From contig NZ_CAMGZA010000004.1 in assembly GCF_946151065.1 (NCBI RefSeq), positions 124,001 to 188,000 of the forward strand: a stretch of 64,000 bases of DNA, written 5' to 3'. The notes below the pieces were generated by a model. That model made no database searches and was not told where the DNA came from. It worked only from the letters and a program-made list of their open reading frames with translations. The translations under genes and the position numbers were made by a program. Below, in pieces: positions 44,591-52,867 of the stretch (positions within the stretch are counted from its first letter, which is position 1; the number at the start of each line of letters is the position of its first letter). The DNA comes from Microbacterium sp. Marseille-Q6965 (GTDB lineage Bacteria; Actinomycetota; Actinomycetes; Actinomycetales; Microbacteriaceae).

Positions 44591-45775
44591 TCAGATCCGT
44601 CCCTTGAGGATCCCGTGCCAGTAGAGCTGGGGGAGCACCTGGCGGTCCAGCAGGTACCACCACGGCCGGGAGCGCAGGTTGTCGAACAGCGGCACGCTGC
44701 GCCGGACCTCGTGCGTGCGGCTGTCGTACTCGCCGAAGAAGAGGGACCGCCGCGCGGTGGCGATGGGAGCGACGGTGTACCCGTCATACTCCGCGAGGGG
44801 GCGACCCTTGCGGTGCCGGTGCATGTTCTCCACCACCGTCTGCACCTGGTGCCGCAGCGCCCCGCCGGTGCGGGCGTCGCCGAGGTGGGCGGCATCGCCG
44901 ATGCACCACAGCCGCGCATGATCGGGGTGCTGCAGCGTCAGCGGATCCACCCTCGCGAACCCATGGGTGCCCGGTCCATCCAGGCGTGACGCGCGGATCA
45001 GCGCCGGCGCCGCGTACGGCGGCAGCAGATGCAGCAGGTCGGGCTGGATCGCGCTCGTGCCGTCAGGACCCTCCAGCGTCACCGCCCGGCCGTCGATGCG
45101 CTGCACGCGCGTGCCGAGCTGGGTGATGACACCGTACGCGTCGAGATGGCGACGGATCGCTTCCTCGATCGGGGCGACCGGGTGCAGCGCCTCGCCGGCA
45201 TGCACCAGGCGCACCTCGATCGCATCCAGGACGCCCTCGCGACGCCAGTGGTCACAGGCGAGGAACAGCGGCTTGAGCGCTGTCTCCCGCCCCGAGGCCG
45301 GCTGATCGTGCAGGGTGAACACCGCCAGCCCGGAGGTCAGCGTGCGGATCCGCTCCCACGTCGCCTCCAGGTGGTCCCGCTCGTACGTGGTGCACGCGAT
45401 ACCTTCCCCGAGCGCCGCACGCGCCCCGGGCAGCGCCTCCCAGTCGGTGACGGCACCGCAGGCGAGGAGGATGTCGCCCCCGCGCAGCACCGTCCCGTCC
45501 TCGAGCTCGACGGTCCGCTGACCGCCGTCGATTCGCGTCGCGGCCGCGCGCGCCCACGCCACTCCCTCCGGGATCACGTCCGCTTGCGGGCGGGAGAGCG
45601 TCGACGCGGGGGCGAGCCCCGTTCCGACGTAGTTCTGCAGGGGCTTGTACACGTGCTCCGCCGCGGGGTCGACGACGACGATGTCGCGCGCGCCCCGCCG
45701 CCGCAACTGGGCGGCTGCGGCGATGCCGCCGTTGCCGCCGCCGATGATGATGACATCGTGCGTATGAGTGGCCAT
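44591..45775 (-). CDS. NAD(P)/FAD-dependent oxidoreductase, sulfide:quinone reductase-like
   Basis: 394 residues of the two-dinucleotide-fold superfamily. The N-terminal GGGNGGIAAAAQLRRRG binds FAD; VYKPLQNYVGTGLA and the C-terminal LWCIGDAAHLGDARTGGAL match SQR and type II NADH dehydrogenase-like proteins. Cys residues lie in the ACGAVTDW, ACTTYERD and LACDHWRR segments, but I cannot align them with certainty to the SQR redox pair. The C-terminal RPWWYLLDRQVLPQLYWHGI could contact the membrane. The ATG is 6 bases after TACCGT (leaderless). Possible roles are sulfide oxidation or quinone reduction. Confidence 0.8.
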   Translation of the reverse strand: MATHTHDVIIIGGGNGGIAAAAQLRRRGARDIVVVDPAAEHVYKPLQNYVGTGLAPASTLSRPQADVIPEGVAWARAAATRIDGGQRTVELEDGTVLRGGDILLACGAVTDWEALPGARAALGEGIACTTYERDHLEATWERIRTLTSGLAVFTLHDQPASGRETALKPLFLACDHWRREGVLDAIEVRLVHAGEALHPVAPIEEAIRRHLDAYGVITQLGTRVQRIDGRAVTLEGPDGTSAIQPDLLHLLPPYAAPALIRASRLDGPGTHGFARVDPLTLQHPDHARLWCIGDAAHLGDARTGGALRHQVQTVVENMHRHRKGRPLAEYDGYTVAPIATARRSLFFGEYDSRTHEVRRSVPLFDNLRSRPWWYLLDRQVLPQLYWHGILKGRI

Positions 45776-45781
45776 AGCGGG

Positions 45782-45787
45782 ACGGTA
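45782..45787 (-). promoter_or_regulatory. -10 element, leaderless SQR-like gene
   Basis: TACCGT on the minus strand, 6 bases, then ATG at 45775. Confidence 0.5.
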
Positions 45788-45901
45788 CGGCCGAGGCGGC
45801 TATCCGGCGCGGGGGTTGCGCGAGGGCGGGGCCGCCTCTAGGCGCATCTTCCGGCACGCCTGGCGCGTGTCAAGGGGCTCACGCACGCGCGCTGCGCTGC
45901 C

Positions 45902-45907
45902 TACGCT
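45902..45907 (+). promoter_or_regulatory. -10 element, leaderless acidic protein gene
   Basis: TACGCT followed by 7 bases and the ATG at 45915. Confidence 0.5.
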
Positions 45908-45914
45908 CGCCAGC

Positions 45915-46202
45915 ATGAACTCAGACGAGATGGCCGCGCGATTCGCGGCGGGAGAGACCGGCAAGCGCCCGCCGGCGCCGGAGGAGACCGGGCTGTCGGA
46001 AAGCGACGCGGTCCGTAAGGACATGTCGTACAGCCCGGCCAGCGACACCGAGACCCGGCGCAAGCAGGAGGACCCGGTTCCCGACAGCGTCGACGACGAC
46101 ATCGACCCCGACGACGTCAAGGTGGCGCCGGGCACCGGCGGACCGGATGACGTCGGCGACGTCGACGTGGACCCGGACGAGCTGAACCTCTCCGGGCACT
46201 GA
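45915..46202 (+). CDS. Small acidic protein, function unknown
   Basis: 95 residues, very rich in Asp, Glu and Pro and probably disordered. The second half is a series of DPD/VDVDPDEL steps (DSVDDDIDPDDV, DVDVDPDELNLSGH). It has no membrane segment, Cys or catalytic motif. The start is set by the leaderless -10 (7-base spacing). I recognise no family; such proteins are common in Microbacteriaceae. Confidence 0.7.
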   Translation: MNSDEMAARFAAGETGKRPPAPEETGLSESDAVRKDMSYSPASDTETRRKQEDPVPDSVDDDIDPDDVKVAPGTGGPDDVGDVDVDPDELNLSGH

Positions 46203-46320
46203 GCATCGGCCGCCCGATCGCGCCCCGGAGGCAGGGGTTCCGTCCCGCGGGACGGCCACCTATCCTGGCGGCGAGACGGGCTGCCGCTCGCCTGACGACC
46301 ACAAGGAAACGAGGAGCGAG

Positions 46321-46719
46321 ATGGACGCGATGATGATGGACGCCATGGCGAAGGACATGGCGTCGATGCCCGAGATGGCGTCGATGGACATGACGGTCAT
46401 GCAGGCCTGTATGGATGCCTGCTCGGCCGCGGAGCAGGCGACGACCATCTGTTCGACGCAGATGATGGATTGCGCGCCGGCGTGTATGAACTGCGCCGAT
46501 ATGTGTCACACGACGATGCGGTCCATGATGCGCATGCAGGGCATGACACCCGCGGCGATGATGAGGATGCTCGACGCCTGCATCGCGATGTGCCAGGTCT
46601 GCATCGACGACTGCGCACCGCACACCGACAGCGAGATCTGCCGGATGTGCATCCAGGCGTGCCAGGCGTGCATGGACGCCTGCACCGCGATGAAGGACAT
46701 GATGATGGCGGCCGCGTGA
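46321..46719 (+). CDS. Met/Cys-rich four-helix-bundle metal-binding protein (Csp-like, DUF326)
   Basis: 132 residues with 31 Met and 16 Cys by count. The first 28 residues are almost a Met/Asp/Ala repeat; after that Cys occurs in CxxxC and CxxC steps along predicted helices (CMDAC, CAPAC, CQVC, CMDAC), the pattern of copper storage proteins in which Cys lines the core of a four-helix bundle. It probably binds Cu(I) in the cytoplasm, as there is no signal peptide. The Met-rich N-terminus may pass metal to the core (inference). ATG at 46321 is preceded by AAGGAAACGAGGAGCGAG. A terminator overlaps the stop. Confidence 0.82.
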   Translation: MDAMMMDAMAKDMASMPEMASMDMTVMQACMDACSAAEQATTICSTQMMDCAPACMNCADMCHTTMRSMMRMQGMTPAAMMRMLDACIAMCQVCIDDCAPHTDSEICRMCIQACQACMDACTAMKDMMMAAA

Positions 46720-46731
46720 CGGCCGCCTTTT
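46707..46731 (+). terminator. Terminator of the Met/Cys-rich gene
   Basis: GGCGGCC (46707-46713) pairs with GGCCGCC (46721-46727), followed by TTTT; the stem overlaps the last codons and the stop. Confidence 0.8.
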
Positions 46732-46737
46732 CCGTGC

Positions 46738-47079
46738 CTACGCCACGTTGAACTGAGCGCGGCCCACGGCGAGCACGCCGTAGCGGCGGTGCAGCGCGAC
46801 CGGCGTGCCCGCGGGGGCCTCGAGCGCGGCGCCCCCGGCGTTCCACAGCTCGTGGACGTCGCCGTCGAGGTCGCGCACGACGAGCGTCCCCTCGAGTGCG
46901 TCCGCGCGCTCGACGATGCCGTCGGTCCATTCGAGGGGCGTGGCCGAGGCGATCCGCGCCTGAATCAGGTGCAGGGCGTGACCCGGTGCGTACGTGGAGC
47001 ACGCTCCGCCGTGCGCGCACATGCACGCCACACCCTCGCGCACCTCGGTGGGGCGGATGTGCGGCAGCGGCGTGGACAC
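46738..47079 (-). CDS. Hypothetical protein with CxC...C N-terminal cluster
   Basis: 113 residues. An N-terminal CMCAHGGAC segment (about residues 19-27) could bind a metal; the rest is a small beta-rich domain (IASATPLEWTDGIVER, TLVVRDLDGDVHELW) and ends in PVALHRRYGVLAVGRAQF. The GTG at 47077-47079 follows GAGAGGAAGCCATC. It converges on the Met/Cys-rich gene; the nearby thiol-rich proteins hint at, but do not show, a shared role. No family recognised. Confidence 0.65.
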   Translation of the reverse strand: MSTPLPHIRPTEVREGVACMCAHGGACSTYAPGHALHLIQARIASATPLEWTDGIVERADALEGTLVVRDLDGDVHELWNAGGAALEAPAGTPVALHRRYGVLAVGRAQFNVA

Positions 47080-47180
47080 GATGGCTTCCTCTCGGACGGG
47101 CTGGGTCCATCCACGTTAGGCCGCCCCGTGGTGGTCGAGAACCGGAGCCGAAACGCGACGTAATGTTGCGCCGGTCCCCC

Positions 47181-48728
47181 TCAGTCCGCGCGCCGCTCGG
47201 GGAAGAGCTCGTCGAGGTCGAGGTCGGGATTGTCATCCTGCGTGCGCACGAGCTCGTGCGCCTCCTCCTCTGTCGCGACGCTGGGCATCGCGCCGGGCAG
47301 CGGTTGCCGCGCCGACTCGCGGAGCACGACCACCGCGACGAAACCGGCCACCGACGTGCCGATCACGTAGAAGGCCGGTGCGAGGGCCGACCCGCTCACC
47401 TGCACGAGGAACTCCATGATGAACGGCGCGGTCCCGGCGAAGATCGCGACCGCGGCGTTGTAGGAGATACCCATGCCGCCGTAGCGCGACGACGTGGGAA
47501 ACAGGGCCGGCAGGGAGGACGCGAGGTTGGCCACGTAGAAGGTCACGGGAACAGCGAGCAGCACGAGCCCGAGGAGCGTCGACCAGATGGCTCCGTGCAT
47601 CATGAGCAGGAACGAGGGCACCGCCAGCAGGATGGCCGAGACCGAACCGATGAACAGCACCCGGCGACGGCCGATCCGATCGGAGAGTGCGCCGGTCAGC
47701 GGGATGCACAGCGACATCGCCACGAGGACCGGCAGCGTGAGGAGCGTTCCGTGCACCTCGTCGTAGCCGAGCGTGCCGGTCAGGTACGTCGGCATGTACG
47801 ACGTGAGCGCGTAGCCGACCGTGTTGGCCGCGGCCACGAGCACGAACGCGGTGAGCAGCTCCCGCCAATAGCTGCGGATCAGCGCGATGACGCCCTTCGG
47901 CGCGTCGGGCGAGGTCTGAGCGGCGACGGCCTGCTCCTCGACGCGGGCCTTGGCGTCCTGGAAGGCCGGGGTGTCCTCGATCTTGAGGCGGAAGTAGATC
48001 GCGATGAGGCCGAGCGGCAGAGCCGCCAGGAACGGGATCCGCCAGGCGAAGCTCTGCATGACGTCGTCCGACAGCGTCAGCTGCAGCACCGAGACGAACG
48101 CCGCACCGATCGCGAAGCCCATGTACGAACCGAGGTCGAGAAGGGAGGCGTAGAAGCCGCGACGGCGGTCGGGCGCGTACTCGGTGATGAACGTCGTGGC
48201 GCCCGCGTACTCGCCGCCGGTCGAGAAGCCCTGCGCGAGTTTGAGCACGATCAGCAGGACGGGCGCCCACGCGCCGATGACGGAGTAGTCGGGCAGCACG
48301 CCGATGAGGAAGGTGGCGGTCGCCATCATGATCAGGGTGAACGCGAGCACCCGCTGGCGGCCCAGCCGGTCGCCGAGCTGTCCGAGGATGACCCCGCCGG
48401 CCGGGCGGGCCACGAAGGTCACGGCGAAAACGCCGAGCGAGAACAGTGCCTGTGCTCCCGCGGAGGCCTCGGGCAGGAACATGCGGCCGATGATCACGGC
48501 GAGGTAGCCGTAGATGCCGATGTCGTACCACTCCATGAGGTTGCCGACGACCGTCCCGGCGACCGCACGGCGCAGCATCGGTCGGTCGACCACGGTGACG
48601 TCGTCCACGGTGAGCCGGCGCGGCTTGCGCAGCCGCGGGATGACGCGGGCGATCATCCGTCGCCACGCCGGCTCGGACGGCGTGGCGCGGTCGGTGTTCT
48701 GTGCGTCGAGATCGCGCGATCCGGACAT
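47181..48728 (-). CDS. MFS transporter, metabolite:H+ symporter (MHS) family
   Basis: 515 residues with 12 predicted membrane segments. The MHS signatures are GTVVGNLMEWYDIGIYGYLA in TM1, GQLGDRLGRQRVL in loop 2-3, GFSTGGEYAGATTFITEYAP and the RIPFLAALPLG segment after TM6. The family takes up osmolytes such as proline and betaine, or dicarboxylates and shikimate, with protons. A charged N-terminal extension of about 45 residues and an acidic C-tail are extra. ATG at 48728 follows GGGAGGGGAACGGAC. Confidence 0.9.
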   Translation of the reverse strand: MSGSRDLDAQNTDRATPSEPAWRRMIARVIPRLRKPRRLTVDDVTVVDRPMLRRAVAGTVVGNLMEWYDIGIYGYLAVIIGRMFLPEASAGAQALFSLGVFAVTFVARPAGGVILGQLGDRLGRQRVLAFTLIMMATATFLIGVLPDYSVIGAWAPVLLIVLKLAQGFSTGGEYAGATTFITEYAPDRRRGFYASLLDLGSYMGFAIGAAFVSVLQLTLSDDVMQSFAWRIPFLAALPLGLIAIYFRLKIEDTPAFQDAKARVEEQAVAAQTSPDAPKGVIALIRSYWRELLTAFVLVAAANTVGYALTSYMPTYLTGTLGYDEVHGTLLTLPVLVAMSLCIPLTGALSDRIGRRRVLFIGSVSAILLAVPSFLLMMHGAIWSTLLGLVLLAVPVTFYVANLASSLPALFPTSSRYGGMGISYNAAVAIFAGTAPFIMEFLVQVSGSALAPAFYVIGTSVAGFVAVVVLRESARQPLPGAMPSVATEEEAHELVRTQDDNPDLDLDELFPERRAD

Positions 48729-48832
48729 GTCCGTTCCCCTCCCTCGTCGGCTCTCGTCGATCCGGTGCCGACATTTCAGCCTAGGCGTGAGGCGTGCCCG
48801 CCCCGGGGGATCGCGCGATTCCGAGGTACCCC

Positions 48833-48877
48833 TTGACAAGTCGTCGAGCAGCGCTAATCTACAACCAAATGGTTGTA
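48833..48877 (+). promoter_or_regulatory. Promoter and operator of the arsR-SRPBCC operon
   Basis: TTGACA (48833-48838), 16-base spacer, TAATCT (48855-48860), then the perfect dyad TACAACCA-AA-TGGTTGTA (48860-48877). The ATG at 48869 lies inside the dyad, so repressor binding would cover both the transcription start and the start codon. Confidence 0.8.
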
Positions 48878-49204
48878 CAAACGGAGCTGACCGACGACGA
48901 GGTGGACCGCATCTTCCGGGCCCTCGCCGACGCGACGCGCCGCGACATCCTGCGCCGCACCCTCGCCGGTGAGGCCACGGTGTCGCAGCTCGCCGCCGCC
49001 TATGACATGTCCTTCGCTGCCGTGCAGAAGCACGTCGCCGTCCTGGAGGGAGCGGGACTTGTGAGCAAGCACCCGCACGGCCGCGAGCGCATCGTTCGCG
49101 GCGAACCCGAACGCATCCGGCGCGCGCAGGCGCTGCTGGAGCGATACGAGCAGATCTGGCGCAGCCGGATCACACAGCTGGATGCGCTGCTCGCCGAGGA
49201 CTGA
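48869..49204 (+). CDS. ArsR-family repressor (SdpR/AHSA1-operon type)
   Basis: 111 residues. Winged helix DDEVDRIFRALADATRRDIL, VSQLAAAYDMSFAAVQKHVA and VLEGAGLVSKHPHGRERIV. There is no metal-binding Cys pair, so unlike classical ArsR it probably senses something else; members of this subgroup are linked to SRPBCC genes. The start is the ATG within its own operator, 8 bases after the -10. Confidence 0.88.
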   Translation: MVVQTELTDDEVDRIFRALADATRRDILRRTLAGEATVSQLAAAYDMSFAAVQKHVAVLEGAGLVSKHPHGRERIVRGEPERIRRAQALLERYEQIWRSRITQLDALLAED

Positions 49205-49234
49205 TCCCCCCTCATCCATCACGAAAGGCACATC

Positions 49235-50218
49235 ATGCCCCTCACCTCCGTCGAGAAGGACCTCGACGCCCTCACGATGACCATCACGGCCGACTTCCCC
49301 GTCCCGGTGCGCCGGCTCTGGGACGCCTACGTGGACCCGCGTCAGATCGAGCGCTTCTGGGGTCCCCCGGAGTGGCCCGCCACGTTCACCCGCCACGACG
49401 TCTACCCCGGCGGATTCTCGCACTACTACATGACGGGCCCGGACGGGGAGCGTTCCGCCGGCATCTGGCAGTTCGAGGCGGTGGACGAGGGGCGCTCGTT
49501 CACGGTGCGCGACGGCTTCGCGCGCGAGGACGGATCCCTCAACACCGACATGCCCACCATGCTCATGACCTTCTCGTTCGAGGAATCGGAGCAGGGTTCG
49601 CGCCTCGTCAGTGTCACGACCTTCCCCTCGCTCGAGGCACTCGAGGAGCTGCTCCAGATGGGCATGGAGGAGGGCACGCGCGCCGCGATGAGTCAGATCG
49701 ACGACGTCGTGACCGACCTCGCCGCCTTCGCCGCCGACCTTCCCGCAGCGGCGCAGCTCATCGGCGACAACCAGGTGCGCGTCACGCGCGTCATCCGCGG
49801 CACCGTCGAGCAGGTGTGGCAGGCGCACCACGATCCCGAGCTCGTCAAGCGCTGGCTCAAGGGGCCGGACGGTTGGGTCATGACCGTCGCCGACATCGCA
49901 CAGGACGTGGGCGACCGTTACCGGCAGGAGTGGACGCGCGAGGACGGATCCGACGGGTTCGGCTTCGAGGGCGAGCTGCAGGAGTCGGAGCCGCCGCACC
50001 GCGAGGTGACCACGGAGGCCATGATCGGCATGCCCGGGGAGCCGTCGCGCAACGAGCTGACGCTCACGCCGGTCGAGGGCGGCACGCTGCTGTCGATCCT
50101 CATCACCTACCCGGACGCCGCCACGCGCGAGACGGTGCTCGGCACCGGCATGGTCGACGGCATGGAGGCGAGCTACGCCCGCCTCGAGGAGGAGGTGCTC
50201 GCCGGGTCGCCGGCGTAG
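49235..50218 (+). CDS. Tandem SRPBCC (AHSA1-like) protein
   Basis: 327 residues built from two AHSA1/START-type domains: residues about 10-150 (PVRRLWDAYVDPRQIERFWG) and about 175-320 (TVEQVWQAHHDPELVKRWLK). Each has the typical helix-grip fold order. These proteins bind hydrophobic ligands; a co-transcribed ArsR that responds to ligand-related signals is the usual arrangement. ATG at 49235 follows ACGAAAGGCACATC. The ligand is unknown. A long hairpin ends the operon. Confidence 0.88.
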   Translation: MPLTSVEKDLDALTMTITADFPVPVRRLWDAYVDPRQIERFWGPPEWPATFTRHDVYPGGFSHYYMTGPDGERSAGIWQFEAVDEGRSFTVRDGFAREDGSLNTDMPTMLMTFSFEESEQGSRLVSVTTFPSLEALEELLQMGMEEGTRAAMSQIDDVVTDLAAFAADLPAAAQLIGDNQVRVTRVIRGTVEQVWQAHHDPELVKRWLKGPDGWVMTVADIAQDVGDRYRQEWTREDGSDGFGFEGELQESEPPHREVTTEAMIGMPGEPSRNELTLTPVEGGTLLSILITYPDAATRETVLGTGMVDGMEASYARLEEEVLAGSPA

Positions 50219-50229
50219 GTCGCGCCGCA

Positions 50230-50269
50230 CGCGAAGAGGCCCCGCCGGAGCCGGCGGGGCCTCTTCGCG
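50230..50269. terminator. Long bidirectional terminator
   Basis: Perfect 19-bp arms at 50230-50248 and 50251-50269 (core GAAGAGGCCCCGCCGG, 2-base centre AG). It lies between the SRPBCC stop and the convergent 35-codon gene. Confidence 0.9.
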
Positions 50270-50283
50270 TGGCGGGTCGGGGC

Positions 50284-50391
50284 TCAGGCGTCCTCGCCCT
50301 CGGCCTGCGACGGGTGACGGTCGAACCAATAGGGGCGTCCCACGTGGTCCAGCGCGTCGTCGTCCTCGACGAGATTCAGTGTCATGGACAT
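50284..50391 (-). CDS. PSQAEGED-motif micropeptide 1
   Basis: 35 residues ending in HPSQAEGEDA, with an acidic N-terminal half (LVEDDDALDHVG). ATG at 50389-50391 is preceded by AAGGGAGCACATC. A second micropeptide at 52574-52711 has two copies of the same eight-residue motif, which supports this one being real. Function unknown; small, acidic and soluble. Confidence 0.65.
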   Translation of the reverse strand: MSMTLNLVEDDDALDHVGRPYWFDRHPSQAEGEDA

Positions 50392-50558
50392 GATGTGCTC
50401 CCTTCTTGTCCTGCCATCAGGATGCGCCGCGTGTTGCGAGCCTGCGCCGGCCGATCGTGAAGAAGAATCGCCGGACTTTCGCCTGCGCGAAAGGAATGGC
50501 GCCGGCTTCGACCGGACGGGCCGACGCGTGGCGCGAGCGGCTGGGGGAGGATGGACGC

Positions 50559-52010
50559 ATGGCAAGCGCTCGTCGTCGCGTCCTCGAGTCGGTGCGTCGT
50601 GCGATCCATCGCGACGAATCCCTGCGCGCACCGACCGAGGCGATCCCGATCGTCGACGACGCGCTCGCGCTGCGGGTCATGGACCTCGCGATGCGGGTGG
50701 GCGAGGCGATGCTGTCGGTCGGCGCCTCCGCCAAGGAGGTCGTGCTCGCCACCCTGCGCATCACGAGCGCGTACGGACTGCGCAGCGTGCACGTGGACGT
50801 CACCTTCAACTCGATCACCCTGTCGGATCACCGGCACGGCGAGGACTGGCCTGTCACGATCATGCGCGTGGTGCGCGCGGCCGTGCCCGACCACTCGAAG
50901 CTGCAGCGCCTGCAGGCGCTCGTCGCCGACATCGAGGGCGGGCTCGAGCTCTCCGCCGCGCGCGCCCGCTTCCACCAGATCCGCCGCGTGCCGTTCCGCT
51001 ACCGCCCGGCCGTGGTCGTGCTCGCGCAGGCCATGCTCGCCGTCGGCGTCGGCGTGATGTTCGGTGCGTCGTGGTCGATCCTCGCCGTGACGTTCGTCGC
51101 GGCCCTGGGCGTCGCGCTCACGCAGGCAGGGCTGGCCAAGCTGCAGGTGCCCCTGTTCTTCAGCCAGATCGCGGGCGCCTTCGTGCTGACGGTGCTCACC
51201 GTGCTCACGGCGATGCTGGCGCGGGCGGGTATCGAGCCCTTCGTCGATGTGCGCGCCTCGATCGTCGTCTCGTCCGGAATCGTGCTCATGCTCGCCGGAC
51301 TCGCGGTCGTCGGAGCGGCGCAGGATGCGATCGACGGGTTCGCGCTCACGGCGGGGGGTCGCCTGCTGGAGCTCACGTTGCAGACGCTCGGCGTCGTGCT
51401 CGGCATCGTCGTGGGGCTCGAGCTGGCGCGGGCGCTCGGCGTCGGCATGGCGCCGCCGACGGAGGCCCTGCCGCTGGGGCCGCTGGCCTCGCAGATCGTC
51501 GGCTCGGTGATCGTGGCCGTCGCCGTCGCGGCGTTCAATGGCTCCGGGGCGAGGATCGTCGGGTTCAGCGCGCTCCTCGGCGCACTTGCGTGGGGCGGTT
51601 TCGCGGCCGTGAGCGCGGCCGGCCTGGACCAGGCATCTGCGAGCTTCGCCGGCGCACTGGTCGCCAGTCTGGTGGGCGCGCTCGTCGCGCCGCGATTCCA
51701 CGTGCCTTCGGTCGCCATCACCACGGCGGCGATCGTGCCGCTCGTGCCCGGCGCCGCCGTGTTCCGCGGTCTTCTCGGCCTCGTCGAGTCGGGCGGCGAC
51801 CCGACGCACGTGCTGTTCGCGACGTCGTCGCTCATCACGGCGGGCATGGTCGGCATCGCGCTCGCCGCGGGCGCGACGCTCGGCCTGTACATCGGCGCGC
51901 CGCTGGGGCGGATGGGTGGCCTGCGCCCCTCGCTGCGCGCGGCCGGCCGCCCCACGGCTGGCGGTGCGAGCGTCGCCGTGCAGGAGAGCGCCGAGCAGTC
52001 CCCGTCCTGA
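50559..52010 (+). CDS. Threonine/serine exporter family protein (ThrE-like)
   Basis: 483 residues. An N-terminal ThrE domain (about 40-280) starts VMDLAMRVGEAMLSVGASAK and holds HVDVTFNSITLS, followed by about ten membrane segments in two blocks (ThrE and ThrE_2). C. glutamicum ThrE exports L-threonine and L-serine by proton motive force. ATG at 50559 follows GGGGGAGGATGGACGC. It converges on arsC with no clear hairpin between. Confidence 0.88.
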   Translation: MASARRRVLESVRRAIHRDESLRAPTEAIPIVDDALALRVMDLAMRVGEAMLSVGASAKEVVLATLRITSAYGLRSVHVDVTFNSITLSDHRHGEDWPVTIMRVVRAAVPDHSKLQRLQALVADIEGGLELSAARARFHQIRRVPFRYRPAVVVLAQAMLAVGVGVMFGASWSILAVTFVAALGVALTQAGLAKLQVPLFFSQIAGAFVLTVLTVLTAMLARAGIEPFVDVRASIVVSSGIVLMLAGLAVVGAAQDAIDGFALTAGGRLLELTLQTLGVVLGIVVGLELARALGVGMAPPTEALPLGPLASQIVGSVIVAVAVAAFNGSGARIVGFSALLGALAWGGFAAVSAAGLDQASASFAGALVASLVGALVAPRFHVPSVAITTAAIVPLVPGAAVFRGLLGLVESGGDPTHVLFATSSLITAGMVGIALAAGATLGLYIGAPLGRMGGLRPSLRAAGRPTAGGASVAVQESAEQSPS

Positions 52011-52024
52011 CCGGCGAGGGCGAG

Positions 52025-52447
52025 TCAGGCGGGGGCGATCTCCGCGAGGAGCGCCTCGACCCGCGCGCGGATCTCGTCGCGGATGGGGCGCACCGTCTCG
52101 ATGCCCTGGCCGGCCGGGTCGGGCAGCTCCCAGTCCTCATAGCGCTTGCCGGGGAAGATCGGGCAGGCGTCGCCGCACCCCATGGTGATGACGACGTCGG
52201 ACTCCTTCACGGCGTCGACCGTGAGCACCTGGGGGGTGTGACCGGCGATGTCGATGCCGACCTCGCCCATCGCCTCCACCGCCACGGGATTGATCTGGTC
52301 CTTCGGGGCGGAGCCCGCGCTCAATACCTCCACCCGGTCGCCCGCGAGGTGGCGCAACCACCCGGCGGCCATCTGAGAGCGTCCCGCGTTGTGCACGCAC
52401 ACGAACAGGACGGTGGGCGTGGCTGTGGACTCTGCGCTCGCGTTCAT
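52025..52447 (-). CDS. arsC: Arsenate reductase, low-molecular-weight phosphatase (ArsC) type
   Basis: 140 residues with the PTP-like P-loop CVHNAGRSQMA (Cys nucleophile near residue 18) and MGCGDACPIFPGKRYEDWELPDP near the C-terminus, carrying the second Cys set and the catalytic Asp. These features are of thioredoxin- or mycothiol-coupled arsenate reductases that turn As(V) into As(III) for export. No arsenite pump or ars regulator is adjacent. The ATG is 7 bases after TAGACT, so it is probably leaderless. Confidence 0.9.
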   Translation of the reverse strand: MNASAESTATPTVLFVCVHNAGRSQMAAGWLRHLAGDRVEVLSAGSAPKDQINPVAVEAMGEVGIDIAGHTPQVLTVDAVKESDVVITMGCGDACPIFPGKRYEDWELPDPAGQGIETVRPIRDEIRARVEALLAEIAPA

Positions 52448-52454
52448 CGCGCTC

Positions 52455-52460
52455 AGTCTA
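52455..52460 (-). promoter_or_regulatory. -10 element, leaderless arsC
   Basis: TAGACT on the minus strand, 7 bases (GAGCGCG), then ATG at 52447. Confidence 0.5.
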
Positions 52461-52573
52461 GGACGGCCGCTGAGGGCACGAGAGGGACCCTCGGGCGCCC
52501 GGTGCCCGCATGGACGCACGAAAGAGGCGGCGCGGCGTTGGCCTTGTGCTCACGCCGCGCCGCCTCCGACGGA

Positions 52574-52711
52574 TCACGCGTCCTCGTCGTCCTCGCCTTC
52601 GGCCTGAGAGGGGTGGCCGTCCGTCTCCGGCGCGTCACCGGTGCTCGTGCGCTCCGGGTCTTCGCCCTCGGCCTGGCTCGGCTTGCCGCTCGTCACGTCG
52701 TTCTCGCTCAT
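52574..52711 (-). CDS. PSQAEGED-motif micropeptide 2
   Basis: 45 residues with two copies of PSQAEGED (residues 11-18 and 34-41), separated by a Thr/Glu/Pro-rich spacer, and a final DDEDA. ATG at 52709-52711 follows GGAAGAGGAGGCGACC, a strong ribosome-binding site. It shares the motif with the 35-residue peptide at 50284-50391. Acidic, no Cys, no membrane segment. Function unknown. Confidence 0.7.
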   Translation of the reverse strand: MSENDVTSGKPSQAEGEDPERTSTGDAPETDGHPSQAEGEDDEDA

Positions 52712-52867
52712 GGTCGCCTCCTCTTCCTTCGTTCAGGATCGCGCCGACGCGCGTGCCCCGTGAGGGGGTTGACAGCGTCGGCTGTCACGGAGAGATCGAC
52801 TCCTCCTCGGGGAACGCAGGGCGGCGATCCGGGGAACCGGCCTTCGTCACCCGCGAGGACCCCGAGG

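Noticed and set aside
46896-48836. Plus-strand frame of 646 codons opposite the MHS transporter
   Set aside because: Charged antisense shadow; the minus strand encodes a clear 12-helix transporter.
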